DNA from: Bog-950 sp035299425
GTDB taxonomy: Bacteria; Bacteroidota; Bacteroidia; Chitinophagales; LD1
Reading direction: 5' to 3'
DNA length: 10,091 nucleotides
Assembly (NCBI GenBank): GCA_035299425.1
Contig: DATGWP010000031.1
Coordinates: forward strand, 1-10,091
This document shows, piece after piece, positions 1-6,446 of this stretch. A model generated the notes under the pieces. The model was not told the origin of the DNA and ran no database searches. It worked only from the letters and a program-made list of their open reading frames with translations. Position 1 is the first letter of the stretch, and each line of letters starts with the position of its first letter. A program made the translations under genes and the position numbers.

Positions 1-132
1 ATCAACTTTGAAACCGCTTGTCAGCAACTCGCGCACCAGTTTATCGCCTTCAACTAAAAATTTGCCATACATTTGGCGGAACTTTTTTTGATGAAGCGAG
101 CGGACAAAAGTGAGTTGTTGTTTAGAGAGCAT
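1..132 (-). CDS. TrmH/SpoU-family RNA methyltransferase, N-terminal fragment
   Basis: Only the first 44 codons are present; the gene continues past the left edge. The ATG is the complement of positions 130-132. The translation starts MLSKQQLTFVRSLHQKKFRQ and continues with MYGKFLVEGDKLVRELL. A run of basic residues followed by FLVEG-x-K-x-V-x-E-x-L is typical of the N-terminal substrate-binding domain (SpoU_sub_bind) of Bacteroidota TrmH-type 2'-O-methyltransferases, which methylate a ribose in rRNA or tRNA using S-adenosylmethionine. The catalytic SPOUT knot domain lies outside the window, so neither activity nor target can be judged. It is divergent from tamL with 72 nt between the two starts, an arrangement I recall as common in this phylum. 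The family call is fairly sure; the RNA target is unknown. Confidence 0.8.
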   Translation of the reverse strand, partial: MLSKQQLTFVRSLHQKKFRQMYGKFLVEGDKLVRELLTSGFKVD

Positions 133-204
133 ATATGCAAATATGAACTATGCTGCCGTAAACTGAAAACTGAATGCCGCAAACTATCAACCCATAAGTA
201 ACGA

Positions 205-2562
205 ATGCAGAAGCGTAGTCGACATTTATTGTTTATCCTCCTCCCCTTCTGCGCCATTTTGCTTTTGCTGCCATCTTGCCGTGTGGTTAAAAACCTGCCC
301 GAAGGGCAAAGCCTGCTGGTTAAAAACAAGTTTGTATTAAAAGATAAGATAAGCACCGTAGCCGAAAAAGAACGTATACGCGATGACCTGGGCAAAATAG
401 CCGCGCAGAAACCGAATGTACGTTTCTTCCAGATTTTGCCCTTCCGTATGTGGCTGTACCATAGTGCTACACGGGGTAAAAAGCTAACCAAGTTTAAGCA
501 GTGGATAATAGACAAAGTGGGCGAGGCGCCGGTAGTATACGACTCTACGCTGGCAGAGAAGAGCATAGCCAGCATGGAAAACTACCTGTGGAACTACGGA
601 TACTTTAACCGCACGGTTACCGATAGTGCCATTACCAAAAAGAAACGTACTAAGGTAATATACAACGTGCACACCAACCAGCAATGGAAGCTGGGGGATA
701 TATCGCTGCCAAACGGGCACAACACCTGCGACTCGATAGTGCGCGAGAACCGTAAAAATACTTTTCTTAAAAAGGGGGATGGGTTTAGTGTACTAAATCT
801 TAAAAACGAGCGCGAAAGGATAGAGACTGTATTGCGCAATAGCGGGTTCTTCTTTTTTAGCCGCGAGTACGTAACCTTCGATTTTGATACGGCCACTACA
901 CGCCATGTGGTAAATATTAAAATTACCATTAACCAACCCAGCGATAGCACCCTGCACGAGCAGTACCGTATAAATAATATTTACATAGTATCTGATTATT
1001 CAGCCGACCGGTTGGCCGATTCTACCCGTCGCGATACGGTGATGGCCGGAGAATACATGCTGATAGCTCAAAAGCCTAACTTCAGAAAAGGCGTGCTGAT
1101 AGATGCGGTTTACTTTAAACACGATGACCTGTTTATGAAAAGCAAAGAGACCCGCACCATCAACCGCTTTTCTATACTCGGTGCATTTAAGTTTATAAGT
1201 ATAGACTATGCAAAAGTAAAAGATGCCCCCGGCAACTACCTCGATTGTATTATATCGCTTACCCCCGCGCCCCGGCAAGGTGTAATGGCCAGTGGAGAGT
1301 TGAATGTAACCAATGAGGGTTTCTTTGGTACAGCGGCCACCCTATCGTATAAAAACAAGAACCTGACCAAGGGGGCCGACCAACTCTTGTTTGACCTCTC
1401 CAGCGGGGTACAGCTCAAGTTTAGCAAGAAAGAAAATGTGCAGGTAATGAATGCCACCGCCTCGGCCAATGTAACTTACTACATCAATAAGTTCCTGGTG
1501 CCTTTCAGGGCCAAGATATTTTCGCGCAACACCAACCCGCGCACCCGCATAAATTTAGGTTACAACTTTGAGCACCGTTTCGATTTTGACACCCTGGGTT
1601 TTGTAGCCTTCCTATATCAGCTGCACCACTTCAATGCATCATTTGGTTACGAGTGGGCAGAGAACAGGTTCAAAACACACTTGTTCAACCCCATAGCAGT
1701 CAGCTTTTACCTGCTACCCAAGCGTGGCGATGAGTTTGAACGGCGGCTAAGCCTAAACCCCATACTTAAAAGCAGCTTTGAAGAGCAGGTTATTATAGGC
1801 CCTAACTACACTTTTACCTACAATAGCCAGCGCAGCGATAAGGATAGGATAACTACCTATTTCCGCACCAATATGGAAACCGCGGGCAATGTTCTGTATG
1901 GCGGTTTCAGGCTGGCAAACCTAAAGAGCGCCAACCAAACATATTTAATTGCCAAAAGGCCCTTCTCTCAGTTCTTCCGTATAGATGGCGACCTGCGCAA
2001 CCATTTCAGGATGGATAACCACAGCATGTTTGCCATGCGCACTTATGCGGGTATAGGTGTACCCTACGGCAACTCTAAAGCGCTGCCATTTGTAAAGCAG
2101 TTTTTTGTGGGTGGGCCCAACAGCTTAAGAGGATTCCTTATCCGCGAAATTGGGCCGGGGGGCTATTCGGACCCATCGGCATATACTGCCGAAACAGGTG
2201 AGAAAACCAATACCGGTTTCTTTAACCAGACGGGGGATATTAAATTAGAAATGAACGCCGAAATACGCTTTGATATATACCGGTGGATTAAAGGGGCCAT
2301 ATTTGCCGATGCCGGTAACGTGTGGCTAATACGCAAAGATACCCGTACACTGGGCGAGTTTAACTTTAAGCGTTTCTGGAGCGAGTTTGCAGTAGATGCC
2401 GGGGCCGGTCTGCGCCTCGATTTCAACTTCTTCGTTATCCGGTTCGATTACGGGTTCCCTCTACGCGACCCGCGCCGTGTAGAAGGCAAACGCTGGCAGT
2501 TTAAAGATGGACAGGCCTTTAAAACCGGGCAGTTTCAGTTAGCTATCGGCTATCCATTTTAA
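205..2562 (+). CDS. tamL: TamL-like lipidated BamA/TamA-family (Omp85) outer-membrane protein
   Basis: The 785-residue product matches the Bacteroidota TamL class: an Omp85 barrel carrying a lipoprotein signal. Residues 7-24 are a hydrophobic signal ending in lipobox LPSC, with the acylated cysteine at C25, followed by RVVKNLPEGQ. Residues of about 30-350 are the periplasmic part, expected to be POTRA modules. From about 355 to the end the sequence is alternating and aromatic-rich, as in a 16-strand barrel of the Bac_surface_Ag type. The loop-6 Omp85 signature appears as GGPNSLRGF, with R642-G643-F644, and the chain ends in IGYPF, a terminal-Phe beta-signal. The expected role is insertion or translocation of outer-membrane proteins with a TamB-type periplasmic partner; no tamB is present in this window. 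The ATG at 205 was chosen because it gives a complete signal peptide. A BamA paralogue with another substrate is the main alternative. Confidence 0.88.
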   Translation: MQKRSRHLLFILLPFCAILLLLPSCRVVKNLPEGQSLLVKNKFVLKDKISTVAEKERIRDDLGKIAAQKPNVRFFQILPFRMWLYHSATRGKKLTKFKQWIIDKVGEAPVVYDSTLAEKSIASMENYLWNYGYFNRTVTDSAITKKKRTKVIYNVHTNQQWKLGDISLPNGHNTCDSIVRENRKNTFLKKGDGFSVLNLKNERERIETVLRNSGFFFFSREYVTFDFDTATTRHVVNIKITINQPSDSTLHEQYRINNIYIVSDYSADRLADSTRRDTVMAGEYMLIAQKPNFRKGVLIDAVYFKHDDLFMKSKETRTINRFSILGAFKFISIDYAKVKDAPGNYLDCIISLTPAPRQGVMASGELNVTNEGFFGTAATLSYKNKNLTKGADQLLFDLSSGVQLKFSKKENVQVMNATASANVTYYINKFLVPFRAKIFSRNTNPRTRINLGYNFEHRFDFDTLGFVAFLYQLHHFNASFGYEWAENRFKTHLFNPIAVSFYLLPKRGDEFERRLSLNPILKSSFEEQVIIGPNYTFTYNSQRSDKDRITTYFRTNMETAGNVLYGGFRLANLKSANQTYLIAKRPFSQFFRIDGDLRNHFRMDNHSMFAMRTYAGIGVPYGNSKALPFVKQFFVGGPNSLRGFLIREIGPGGYSDPSAYTAETGEKTNTGFFNQTGDIKLEMNAEIRFDIYRWIKGAIFADAGNVWLIRKDTRTLGEFNFKRFWSEFAVDAGAGLRLDFNFFVIRFDYGFPLRDPRRVEGKRWQFKDGQAFKTGQFQLAIGYPF

Positions 2563-2593
2563 AAGTATTGTTACACTATCCTATTTACGGCTA

Positions 2594-3211
2594 ATGCAAG
2601 AAGAAACAAAAACCGAAAAAAGAACACTGCTACACAAAGCATCTGCTGTAGTATCTACTGTAGGCAACCCGCTTATAACCTTCTCAGTTTTCGTTCTGTT
2701 CATTACCCTAAAAACCATGGAACCGGTTACCGCCGGCCTGCTCTCGTTGCTTGTTATTGGCGGTGTTACTATACCCATTAGCATAAACAACTACGTAAAA
2801 ACCAAAAGGGGGATATATACCAACTACGATGTAAGCGACCGTGAGCAACGCCAAAGCTTTTACCGCTTTCTTTTGTTGCTGCTAAGTGTGGTAACGGCCA
2901 TATTATTTTTAACCAACCAGCCTGCCAGTTTCAGGTTTGGCAGCCTGGTGTTTTTATGCATGGTTATAGTTTCTTTTATAATTAACTACCGGCTAAAGGT
3001 CTCTATGCATACCTCTATTTCGGTTTACCTGGGCTTTGCATTGTTACTAATAAATTTGTATGCAGGCATAGCTATGTTACTGTTTTCTATCCTTATTGCC
3101 CTATCGAGGCTGGTGCTTAAGCGCCACACTGTTGCAGAAGTAATCGCCGGCTTTATTATGGGCATACTTTTCGGCGGCTTCAACTTTTGGTTGCAGTTAA
3201 AGTTGAGTTAA
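2594..3211 (+). CDS. PAP2-superfamily-like integral membrane protein
   Basis: A 205-residue protein with about five or six membrane segments (roughly 20-40, 45-64, 90-107, 114-131, 143-169, 183-200). Two of the three phosphatidic-acid-phosphatase (PAP2) motifs are visible. KVSMHTS (residues 135-141) stands where the PSGH motif is expected, with candidate catalytic H139. SRLVLKRHTVAEVIAG (171-186) is the SR(x5)H(x3)D/E motif, with R172, H178 and E182. The first motif, KxxxxxxRP, is not clearly present; DVSDREQR (79-86) occupies the equivalent place. PAP2 enzymes dephosphorylate lipid phosphates such as undecaprenyl pyrophosphate or phosphatidate, but the weak first motif makes catalysis uncertain. 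The gene starts 31 nt after tamL on the same strand, so co-transcription is likely and an envelope role fits. The ATG at 2594 gives a short charged cytoplasmic tail before the first membrane segment. Confidence 0.75.
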   Translation: MQEETKTEKRTLLHKASAVVSTVGNPLITFSVFVLFITLKTMEPVTAGLLSLLVIGGVTIPISINNYVKTKRGIYTNYDVSDREQRQSFYRFLLLLLSVVTAILFLTNQPASFRFGSLVFLCMVIVSFIINYRLKVSMHTSISVYLGFALLLINLYAGIAMLLFSILIALSRLVLKRHTVAEVIAGFIMGILFGGFNFWLQLKLS

Positions 3212-3223
3212 TTCCTTACCCGC

Positions 3224-3240
3224 TATACACTTTCTGTATA
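3224..3240. repeat. Small inverted repeat after the PAP2-like gene
   Basis: TATACA and TGTATA flank a 5-nt spacer, CTTTC. The repeat lies 12 nt after the stop of the PAP2-like gene and about 80 nt before the DUF4349 gene. With only A/T-rich pairs and no following T-run it would be a weak terminator; it could equally be an operator or chance. The rest of 3212-3320 shows no clear promoter box. Confidence 0.25.
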
Positions 3241-3320
3241 CCAATTACAGGCTTACCGGCGTTAACTACAGCAATAAGCCACTGCTTTGAATTAACTCTA
3301 CCTCACCATTAACTAACCAC

Positions 3321-4241
3321 ATGAAACCAACTCTTAAACTCTTGCTATTAGCAAGTGTGGCCACCATTGTATTTGCCTGCTGCAGCCAAAGCAGGAAAGA
3401 AAGAAACCAGGACCAGGCCACACCAGGGCAGACGGCAGAAATGCAGCATGCACTACCCGCCTCATCCACAGCAGCTGTAGAAAACAAAAAAGATATCGTC
3501 CATAAGTTTATTCGTACTGCCGACATTAAATTTAAAGTAAAAGACGTGGTTAAAGCCAGCTACGCTATAGAGGATATTGTAGCCAGCCACGGAGGGTTTG
3601 TGGCTTACACTAATTTAACCAGCACTATCAACAGTACCAGCACTGTAGCAGTTTCGGCAGATTCATCGTTGGAAACAACCTGCTATTCTGTAATAAACAA
3701 TATAAAGCTGCGCATACCTAACACAGCACTGGATACTACACTTAAAAGCATTGCCCGGCTTGTTGATTATATAGATTACCGGCAAATACGAGCCGATGAT
3801 GTAGCGCTTCAAATGCTCTCGAACAAGTTAAAGCAGCAACGAATGAGCAAGAGCGAAAAGCGGCTAGCAGCAGCCATAGATAGCCATGGTAAGAAATTGG
3901 AAGAGACAGCAACAGCTGAGGAAGCGCTTTTGAATAAAGCCGAACAGGCTGACGATGCTATGCTATCTAATTTAAGTACGCAGGACCATATAAATTACAG
4001 CACCGTTACGCTGGAAGTTTATCAGCCGCAGGCTGCTATACACACTATGATAAGTAGCAACAAACCGATACTGGCCTATACACCACCATTTGCCACCCGG
4101 TTGACAGCATCGCTAAAAAGCGGTTGGCTGGTAGTTGAAGGCATCCTCTTGTTCTTTGCAGAAATATGGTGGTTACTGGTTGTAATTTTACTGGGCATCA
4201 CTATTTACCGCAAATTCGCAAAAGAGATGGCATTCAAATAG
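3321..4241 (+). CDS. DUF4349-domain lipoprotein with C-terminal membrane anchor
   Basis: A 306-residue envelope protein of unknown function. Residues 4-19 form a signal peptide ending in a lipobox-like VFAC, with C20 or the adjacent C21 as acylation site. A polar Gln/Ser/Thr-rich linker runs to about residue 60. The DUF4349 core follows: RTADIKFKVKDV (65-76), then IVASHGGFVAYTNL (86-99), then IKLRIPNTALDTTLKSI (128-144). Residues of about 163-216 are rich in Lys, Glu, Gln and Ala and are probably a helical coiled coil. YSTVTLEVYQ (226-235) closes the core, and residues of about 268-296 are a hydrophobic membrane helix followed by a basic tail. This order of lipoprotein signal, globular domain, coiled coil and C-terminal helix is usual for DUF4349 proteins. 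It is monocistronic as far as seen and ends at a strong hairpin shared with the convergent terC-like gene. Confidence 0.8.
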   Translation: MKPTLKLLLLASVATIVFACCSQSRKERNQDQATPGQTAEMQHALPASSTAAVENKKDIVHKFIRTADIKFKVKDVVKASYAIEDIVASHGGFVAYTNLTSTINSTSTVAVSADSSLETTCYSVINNIKLRIPNTALDTTLKSIARLVDYIDYRQIRADDVALQMLSNKLKQQRMSKSEKRLAAAIDSHGKKLEETATAEEALLNKAEQADDAMLSNLSTQDHINYSTVTLEVYQPQAAIHTMISSNKPILAYTPPFATRLTASLKSGWLVVEGILLFFAEIWWLLVVILLGITIYRKFAKEMAFK

Positions 4242-4243
4242 GC

Positions 4244-4287
4244 TATAAAGCAAAAGAGTTCCTAATTCGGAACTCTTTTGCTTTATA
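4244..4287. terminator. Bidirectional intrinsic-type terminator hairpin between convergent genes
   Basis: Positions 4244-4262 and 4269-4287 are perfect 19-nt reverse complements around a 6-nt loop, TAATTC. The stem is A-rich at its 5' end and T-rich at its 3' end (TCTTTTGCTTTATA), so transcripts from either side form a hairpin with U-rich flanks. It begins 2 nt after the DUF4349 stop codon and ends exactly beside the stop codon of the TerC gene (4288-4290). The location and symmetry argue for termination of both genes. Confidence 0.85.
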
Positions 4288-5103
4288 TTAAACCGTGGTT
4301 GGAGGCGTTGGTGGCAAATTCTTTTTCTTCGGAAAACCGAAAAGAGAAGACGTGATTATGGGTAATACAAAAATCAGCACTGTGGTAAGCGAAAACACCA
4401 TATCTGCTTTTTCGCTTTCTAGCATATGGCATAGCCATGTTCCTTCGCCAAACTCGCCGCAATAAAAACCAAGGCAAAGCTTAAGACCCAGAATACCAAT
4501 TACCAGAAATGCCATAGTATCGAGAAACGGAAATTTTTGCATCAGCTTCACAAAATATCCAGCCACAATGCGCATAGTGATAATACCTATAAACACACCC
4601 AAACAAACCAGGTAAATGTTTTGGGTGAATGCTACAGCGGCAAAAACATTATCCAGCGAGAAAGTCATATCCATTACTTCTACCATCAACACAGTGCTCC
4701 AGAATTGGCTGAGGCCAAACATGCGTTTGGGGTGTTTCACCTCTTCACTCAGTTCTTCCTGTTCAATATCAAGTATGTGCTCCTTTTTGGTAATCTCTTT
4801 GTAAAAGAAATGAACACACAGGTATATGAGGTATCCTCCGCCCACCAGCTTAAGCCAGCTTATTTTAACCAGTATACTGGCAAAAACCAGGGCCGTACCG
4901 CGGAAAATGTAAGCCAGCACAAGGCCAATACGCAGTGCCCGCTTCCTGTCCTTCTCCGGCAGGTCCATTACCATAGTGGCCAGCACAGCAGCATTATCTA
5001 CCGAAAGAAGGCTTTCAATTAGTATCAGGTTTAAAACAACCAGCAGAGCGGTTTTAGGATCTGGCTCCAGAAAATGGGCAAAAAACTGTGCTATAGCTTC
5101 CAA
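4288..5103 (-). CDS. TerC-family integral membrane protein
   Basis: A 271-residue polytopic membrane protein of the TerC family, a group linked to tellurite resistance and, in characterised members, to manganese or other metal efflux. The two acidic repeat motifs are clear: IESLLSVDNAAVLATM (residues 29-44, with E30, D36, N37) in the first half and VEVMDMTFSLDNVFAA (141-156, with E142, D145, D151, N152) in the second. About seven hydrophobic segments are visible, and a charged loop (about 102-128) separates the halves. The tail is Lys- and Pro-rich (KKKNLPPTPPTTV). The start is a TTG at 5101-5103. An in-frame TGA lies immediately before it, so no earlier start is possible. The next in-frame ATG (residue 44) would remove the first membrane segment and motif. 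A consensus -7 box lies 18 nt upstream. The exported ion cannot be told from sequence. Confidence 0.88.
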   Translation of the reverse strand: MEAIAQFFAHFLEPDPKTALLVVLNLILIESLLSVDNAAVLATMVMDLPEKDRKRALRIGLVLAYIFRGTALVFASILVKISWLKLVGGGYLIYLCVHFFYKEITKKEHILDIEQEELSEEVKHPKRMFGLSQFWSTVLMVEVMDMTFSLDNVFAAVAFTQNIYLVCLGVFIGIITMRIVAGYFVKLMQKFPFLDTMAFLVIGILGLKLCLGFYCGEFGEGTWLCHMLESEKADMVFSLTTVLIFVLPIITSSLFGFPKKKNLPPTPPTTV

Positions 5104-5121
5104 TCAATCAATTTAGTAGGG

Positions 5122-5129
5122 CAAACATA
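5122..5129 (-). promoter_or_regulatory. Bacteroidota -7 promoter box for the TerC gene
   Basis: On the minus strand this reads TATGTTTG, an exact match to the TAnnTTTG -7 element of primary-sigma promoters in Bacteroidota. It lies 18 nt upstream of the TTG start codon, so the transcript would have a leader of about 10-14 nt. No convincing -33 TTTG is seen at the usual spacing of about 19 nt, so this is a likely but unproven promoter. Confidence 0.5.
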
Positions 5130-5152
5130 ATAGATTCTGAAAGCAATATTAC

Positions 5153-5160
5153 TAATCTTG
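5153..5160 (+). promoter_or_regulatory. Possible -7 box for the HxpB-like gene
   Basis: TAATCTTG matches TAnnTTTG at all but one fixed position and ends 19 nt before the ATG of the phosphatase gene, almost mirroring the divergent terC box. There is no clear -33 element, and one mismatch in AT-rich DNA is weak evidence. Confidence 0.25.
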
Positions 5161-5179
5161 CTTTACACATATTCACAAA

Positions 5180-5827
5180 ATGTTCGACGCAGTAATATAT
5201 GATATGGATGGGCTGATAATAGACAGCGAACCTTTTTGGCGGCAAGCCGAAATGAAGGTGTTTTCAACTGTAGGCCTTAACCTAACCGAAGCAGATTGTA
5301 TGCAAACCACCGGGTTTAGATTTGATGAAGTAGTTGAGCACTGGTGGCACCGCCAGCCCTGGCAGGGCAAAACCAAAGAGCAGATACACGATGAAGTGCT
5401 GGATGAAATGGAGAACGCCATTACCCACCATGCCGAAGCCATGAAAGGCTTTAAGGCTTCGGTTGATTACTTTAAAAGCAAAAACCTGAAAATGGCGGTG
5501 GCTTCCTCGTCGGCCATGCGGCTTATAAAGGCAACTGTAAAGAAATTAGAGGTAGAAAACTACTTTGACATGCTTGTATCGGCCGAGCATGAAACCCACG
5601 GGAAACCTCATCCGGCGGTATTTATACGCACTGCCGAAATGCTTAAAGTAAGGCCGGAAAATTGCCTTGTAATTGAAGACTCTTTCAATGGGTTACTGGC
5701 AGCTAAAGCGGCTAAAATGAAATGCGCTGTAATACCCTACCCTGAAGATTACCACAACCCTAAACTGGTAATAGCCGACTGGAAACTTAACTCGCTGGAG
5801 GAAATTACAGGTCTTGAATTATTATAA
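5180..5827 (+). CDS. hxpB: HxpB-like HAD-IA sugar-phosphate phosphatase
   Basis: A 215-residue cytosolic haloacid-dehalogenase hydrolase, a normal length for subfamily IA. Motif I is DMDGLIIDSEP (residues 8-18), with nucleophile D8 and acid/base D10. Motif II is VASSS (107-111), with a catalytic Ser. Motif III is HGKPHP (140-145), with K142. Motif IV is VIEDSFNG (164-171), with E166 and D167 for Mg binding. The helical cap carries HWWHRQPWQG (54-63), which closely resembles the WYARQPWNG segment I recall from E. coli YniC/HxpB, a hexitol-phosphate and 2-deoxyglucose-6-phosphate phosphatase. The downstream KPHP and SVNG-like segments also correspond. Substrate range in this organism is inferred. 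The ATG at 5180 places motif I at residue 8, as expected. The gene is divergent from terC and convergent with the dinB-like gene; the 96 nt after it (5828-5923) show no good hairpin. Confidence 0.82.
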   Translation: MFDAVIYDMDGLIIDSEPFWRQAEMKVFSTVGLNLTEADCMQTTGFRFDEVVEHWWHRQPWQGKTKEQIHDEVLDEMENAITHHAEAMKGFKASVDYFKSKNLKMAVASSSAMRLIKATVKKLEVENYFDMLVSAEHETHGKPHPAVFIRTAEMLKVRPENCLVIEDSFNGLLAAKAAKMKCAVIPYPEDYHNPKLVIADWKLNSLEEITGLELL

Positions 5828-5923
5828 AGGAGATACTATTATTTATACAGCAAGCACACACTGAAAAATTTTCTACGCATGCTGCCGCCCCACCCTTAGA
5901 AGAACATGGCAAAGTGCACCATA

Positions 5924-6412
5924 TCACAGTCGTAAATACGTAATTAAATCGGTGCTACTTAAGTCGGTATAGCCCAAACCGCGGAGCATAGTTATCATTT
6001 GCCCCCGGTGAAATGTCCCGTGATTTACCACATGCATTACAATACCCTCTACCGGTGTTGTAAATGTATCGCCCTTCATATTTTTATAGGTGCATATAGA
6101 TTGGTAATAGGGTTGGTCTTTACTTGCAATAAAGTCCTGAAATGCTTTGGAACATTCTGCCCAACCTTTAGCGGCTTCCTGCATAGTGCCATTAAAATTT
6201 TTGCCGGGCCAATCGGCCATACTTTCGCCTTGCAGGCGTTTAAGCCATATAAATTCGGCATCCCATACGTGGTACAGTGTTTTTCGTAAGGTAGGGAAAC
6301 TACTTTTCACCTCTGTGTCAGAAAGTTTTTCACCCGCGTTTATAATAAAATCAGCTATTTTGGCGTTAGCCCAAACATTATAAGCCAGGTGTTGTTGTAG
6401 AGAATAACTCAT
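5924..6412 (-). CDS. DinB/YfiT-family metal-binding four-helix protein
   Basis: A 162-residue protein starting MSYSLQQHLAYNVWANAKIA, a usual opening for Bacteroidota DinB-like proteins. The family forms a four-helix bundle with a metal site of three histidines. Here these are H48 in LYHVWDAEFIW and H131 and H135 in HVVNHGTFHRGQ, the family's hallmark NHxxxHRGQ pattern. Some relatives are thiol-dependent transferases that use bacillithiol or mycothiol, and others are damage-induced proteins with no known activity, so no reaction is assigned. The frame is open 25 codons further upstream (to 6487), but that extension overlaps the divergent PLP-enzyme gene and would add an unlikely Cys/Phe-rich leader. 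I therefore chose the ATG complementary to 6410-6412. The gene is convergent with the hxpB-like gene. Confidence 0.85.
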   Translation of the reverse strand: MSYSLQQHLAYNVWANAKIADFIINAGEKLSDTEVKSSFPTLRKTLYHVWDAEFIWLKRLQGESMADWPGKNFNGTMQEAAKGWAECSKAFQDFIASKDQPYYQSICTYKNMKGDTFTTPVEGIVMHVVNHGTFHRGQMITMLRGLGYTDLSSTDLITYLRL

Positions 6413-6446
6413 GGTAAATTGAGTAAGTATGTTAAGCCTGCAAGTT

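Noticed and set aside
129..138. Palindrome GCATATATGC at the methyltransferase start codon
   Set aside because: It is short, AT-rich and partly inside the start codon; there is no second copy nearby to support an operator.
54..575. Minus-strand frame of 173 codons covering the tamL start
   Set aside because: It overlaps both the methyltransferase start and the tamL signal peptide, which are well supported, and has no domain-like features.
3600..3690. Ser/Thr-rich stretch in the DUF4349 protein considered as a low-complexity repeat or insertion
   Set aside because: It has no exact repeat unit, keeps the frame, and lies where loops of this family are expected to vary.
4537..5022. Open frame of 161 codons on the plus strand inside the TerC gene
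   Set aside because: It is antisense to a clear TerC protein, is His/Gln/Ser-rich without any recognisable motif, and has the look of a shadow frame.
5826..5832. AAAGGAG, a textbook Shine-Dalgarno sequence just after the HxpB-like stop
   Set aside because: No ATG, GTG or TTG start with a useful frame follows at a proper distance, and the next gene is on the other strand; it looks like coincidence.
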